Assembly (NCBI GenBank): GCA_937886455.1
Contig: CALGCU010000009.1
Location: 1 to 7,262 of the forward strand
Reading direction: 5' to 3'
Source of the DNA: an uncultured Bacteroidales bacterium
GTDB taxonomy: Bacteria > Bacteroidota > Bacteroidia > Bacteroidales > Paludibacteraceae
DNA: 7,262 nucleotides
Both the position numbers and the translations under genes were made by a program. The notes below the pieces were generated by a model. It made no database searches. It saw only the letters and a program-made list of their open reading frames with translations, and had not been told where the DNA came from. Positions 6,466 to 7,262 of this stretch are shown here, piece after piece; positions within the stretch are counted from its first letter, which is position 1, and each line of letters opens with the position of its first letter.

Positions 6466-7262
6466 ATGAAAACATTACCTCTCATCAAATCTGACCCATG
6501 GCTTAAGCCCTTCAAAGAAGCTATTAAAGGTCGTTATCAATTTGCTTATGACACAGAAAAAAGATTAGTTGGCACCGGCACTTTGAGCGACTTTGCATGT
6601 GGGCATCTTTATTTTGGATTACACAAGACAGAAGAAGGGTGGTGCTTTAGAGAATGGGCACCAAATGCTACTGCCATCTTCCTAATTGGCGACTTCAATC
6701 AATGGAAGAAGCAGTCCGAATATGCCCTTGCTAACATTGGCAATGGGGTCTGGGAAATAAAACTTCCAGAAGACGCACTGCAACATCAACAATTGTATAA
6801 GATGTTAGTGGAATGGAATGGCGGATCAGGTGAGAGAATCCCTGCTTGGGCTACTCGAGTAGTGCAAGATGAGCATACTAAAATCTTCTCTGCACAAGTG
6901 TGGAACCCGCAGAAAAAGTTTGTTTTCAAGAAAAAGCGTTTTAAGCCTACCACAGACCCTTTACTCATTTACGAAGCACATATCGGAATGTCAAGTAATG
7001 AAGAGAAGGTGGCTACCTATGAAGAATTCAGGCTTAATGTTTTGCCAAGAATCAAAAAAGGAGGTTATAATTGTATTCAATTGATGGCTATACAAGAACA
7101 TCCTTATTATGGTTCGTTCGGTTACCAGGTTGCTAATTTCTATGCGTTGAGTTCACGCTTCGGTACACCGGAGGAATTCAAGGCTCTTGTGGATGAAGCG
7201 CATGGACTTCAGGTTGTTGCCCTCAACGTTCCAGTAGGACTCGTTGGTTGCGAAGACGATCT
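6466..7262 (+). CDS. glgB: 1,4-alpha-glucan branching enzyme homologue, 5' part; GH13 region I divergent
   Basis: The window holds the first 265 codons; the 3' end is cut. The family forms alpha-1,6 branches in glycogen (GH13 with an N-terminal CBM48). The start fits the family (SDPWLKPF at 9-16), followed by the CBM48-like block with FREWAPNA (61-68) and LIGDFNQW (73-80), then VEWNGGSGERIPAW (115-128), VVQDEHTKIFSAQVW (132-146), YEAHIGM (169-175) and HPYYGSFGYQV (212-222). This is the eukaryote-like type common in Bacteroidetes. After DEAHG (243-247) the usual region I motif, close to D-I-V-H-S-H, is absent: the sequence runs LQVVALNVPVGLVG (248-261). Thus the conserved Asp and His residues of region I are missing, while the frame stays open to the edge. 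It could be a non-catalytic paralogue or an edge artefact; regions II-IV lie outside. It follows the YhcH-like gene by 17 bases. Family assignment is firm; enzyme activity is not. Confidence 0.85.
   Translation, partial: MKTLPLIKSDPWLKPFKEAIKGRYQFAYDTEKRLVGTGTLSDFACGHLYFGLHKTEEGWCFREWAPNATAIFLIGDFNQWKKQSEYALANIGNGVWEIKLPEDALQHQQLYKMLVEWNGGSGERIPAWATRVVQDEHTKIFSAQVWNPQKKFVFKKKRFKPTTDPLLIYEAHIGMSSNEEKVATYEEFRLNVLPRIKKGGYNCIQLMAIQEHPYYGSFGYQVANFYALSSRFGTPEEFKALVDEAHGLQVVALNVPVGLVGCEDD

Noticed and set aside
6869..7084. 71-codon open frame overlapping the branching enzyme homologue
   Set aside because: It is out of frame inside a conserved coding region and has no supporting signals.
7196..7262. 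Frameshift as the explanation for the missing branching enzyme motif
   Set aside because: I read the other two frames across 7196-7262. One stops at a TAG after a short run and neither gives anything like the D-I-V-H-S-H region, so a simple indel does not explain it.

Overview
The window looks like chromosomal DNA from a Bacteroidales (Bacteroidetes) bacterium. The coding sequence is AT-leaning. Two intergenic sites match the Bacteroides-type promoter (TTG or TTTG, about 19-20 bases, then TAnnTTTG) and none resembles an E. coli promoter. Most starts have only an A-rich leader. The gene content also fits: a DUF2851 protein, a lipoprotein with a Big_5 Ig-like domain, DUF2461, and a eukaryote-like GlgB with the N-terminal SDPW block are typical of this phylum. 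Genus is not determinable from the window alone.

Layout: bases 2-1096 are the 3' part of rpsA (ribosomal protein S1), closed by a 14-bp hairpin at 1122-1155. A 386-base gap (1097-1482) follows, holding the hairpin, three TATCTTTG boxes (two of them in full promoter context), a second inverted repeat and an unusually strong Shine-Dalgarno site. From 1483 to the end, six genes run in the same direction with gaps of 4, 7, 41, 66 and 17 bases: a NodB-type polysaccharide deacetylase, a DUF2851 protein, a lipoprotein with Ig-like modules, a DUF2461 protein, a YhcH/YjgK/YiaL sugar-associated protein, and the 5' part of a glycogen branching enzyme homologue cut by the window edge. No further promoter or terminator is visible after 1483, so they may form one transcription unit. 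The first three are the most tightly packed.

How the genes may relate: the deacetylase, lipoprotein, YhcH-like protein and branching enzyme homologue all suggest carbohydrate or cell-envelope work, but DUF2851 and DUF2461 have no established function, so a shared pathway is inference. I found no phage, transposon, CRISPR array, tRNA or rRNA. Most of the window is ordinary core-genome sequence.

The most notable point is at the very end. The branching enzyme homologue follows its family closely for about 246 residues, then lacks the expected GH13 region I (normally close to D-I-V-H-S-H) although the frame stays open. It may be a degenerate or non-catalytic paralogue, or there may be a sequence problem at the edge. 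The second point is the near-perfect Shine-Dalgarno before the deacetylase, in a phylum where such sites are rare.
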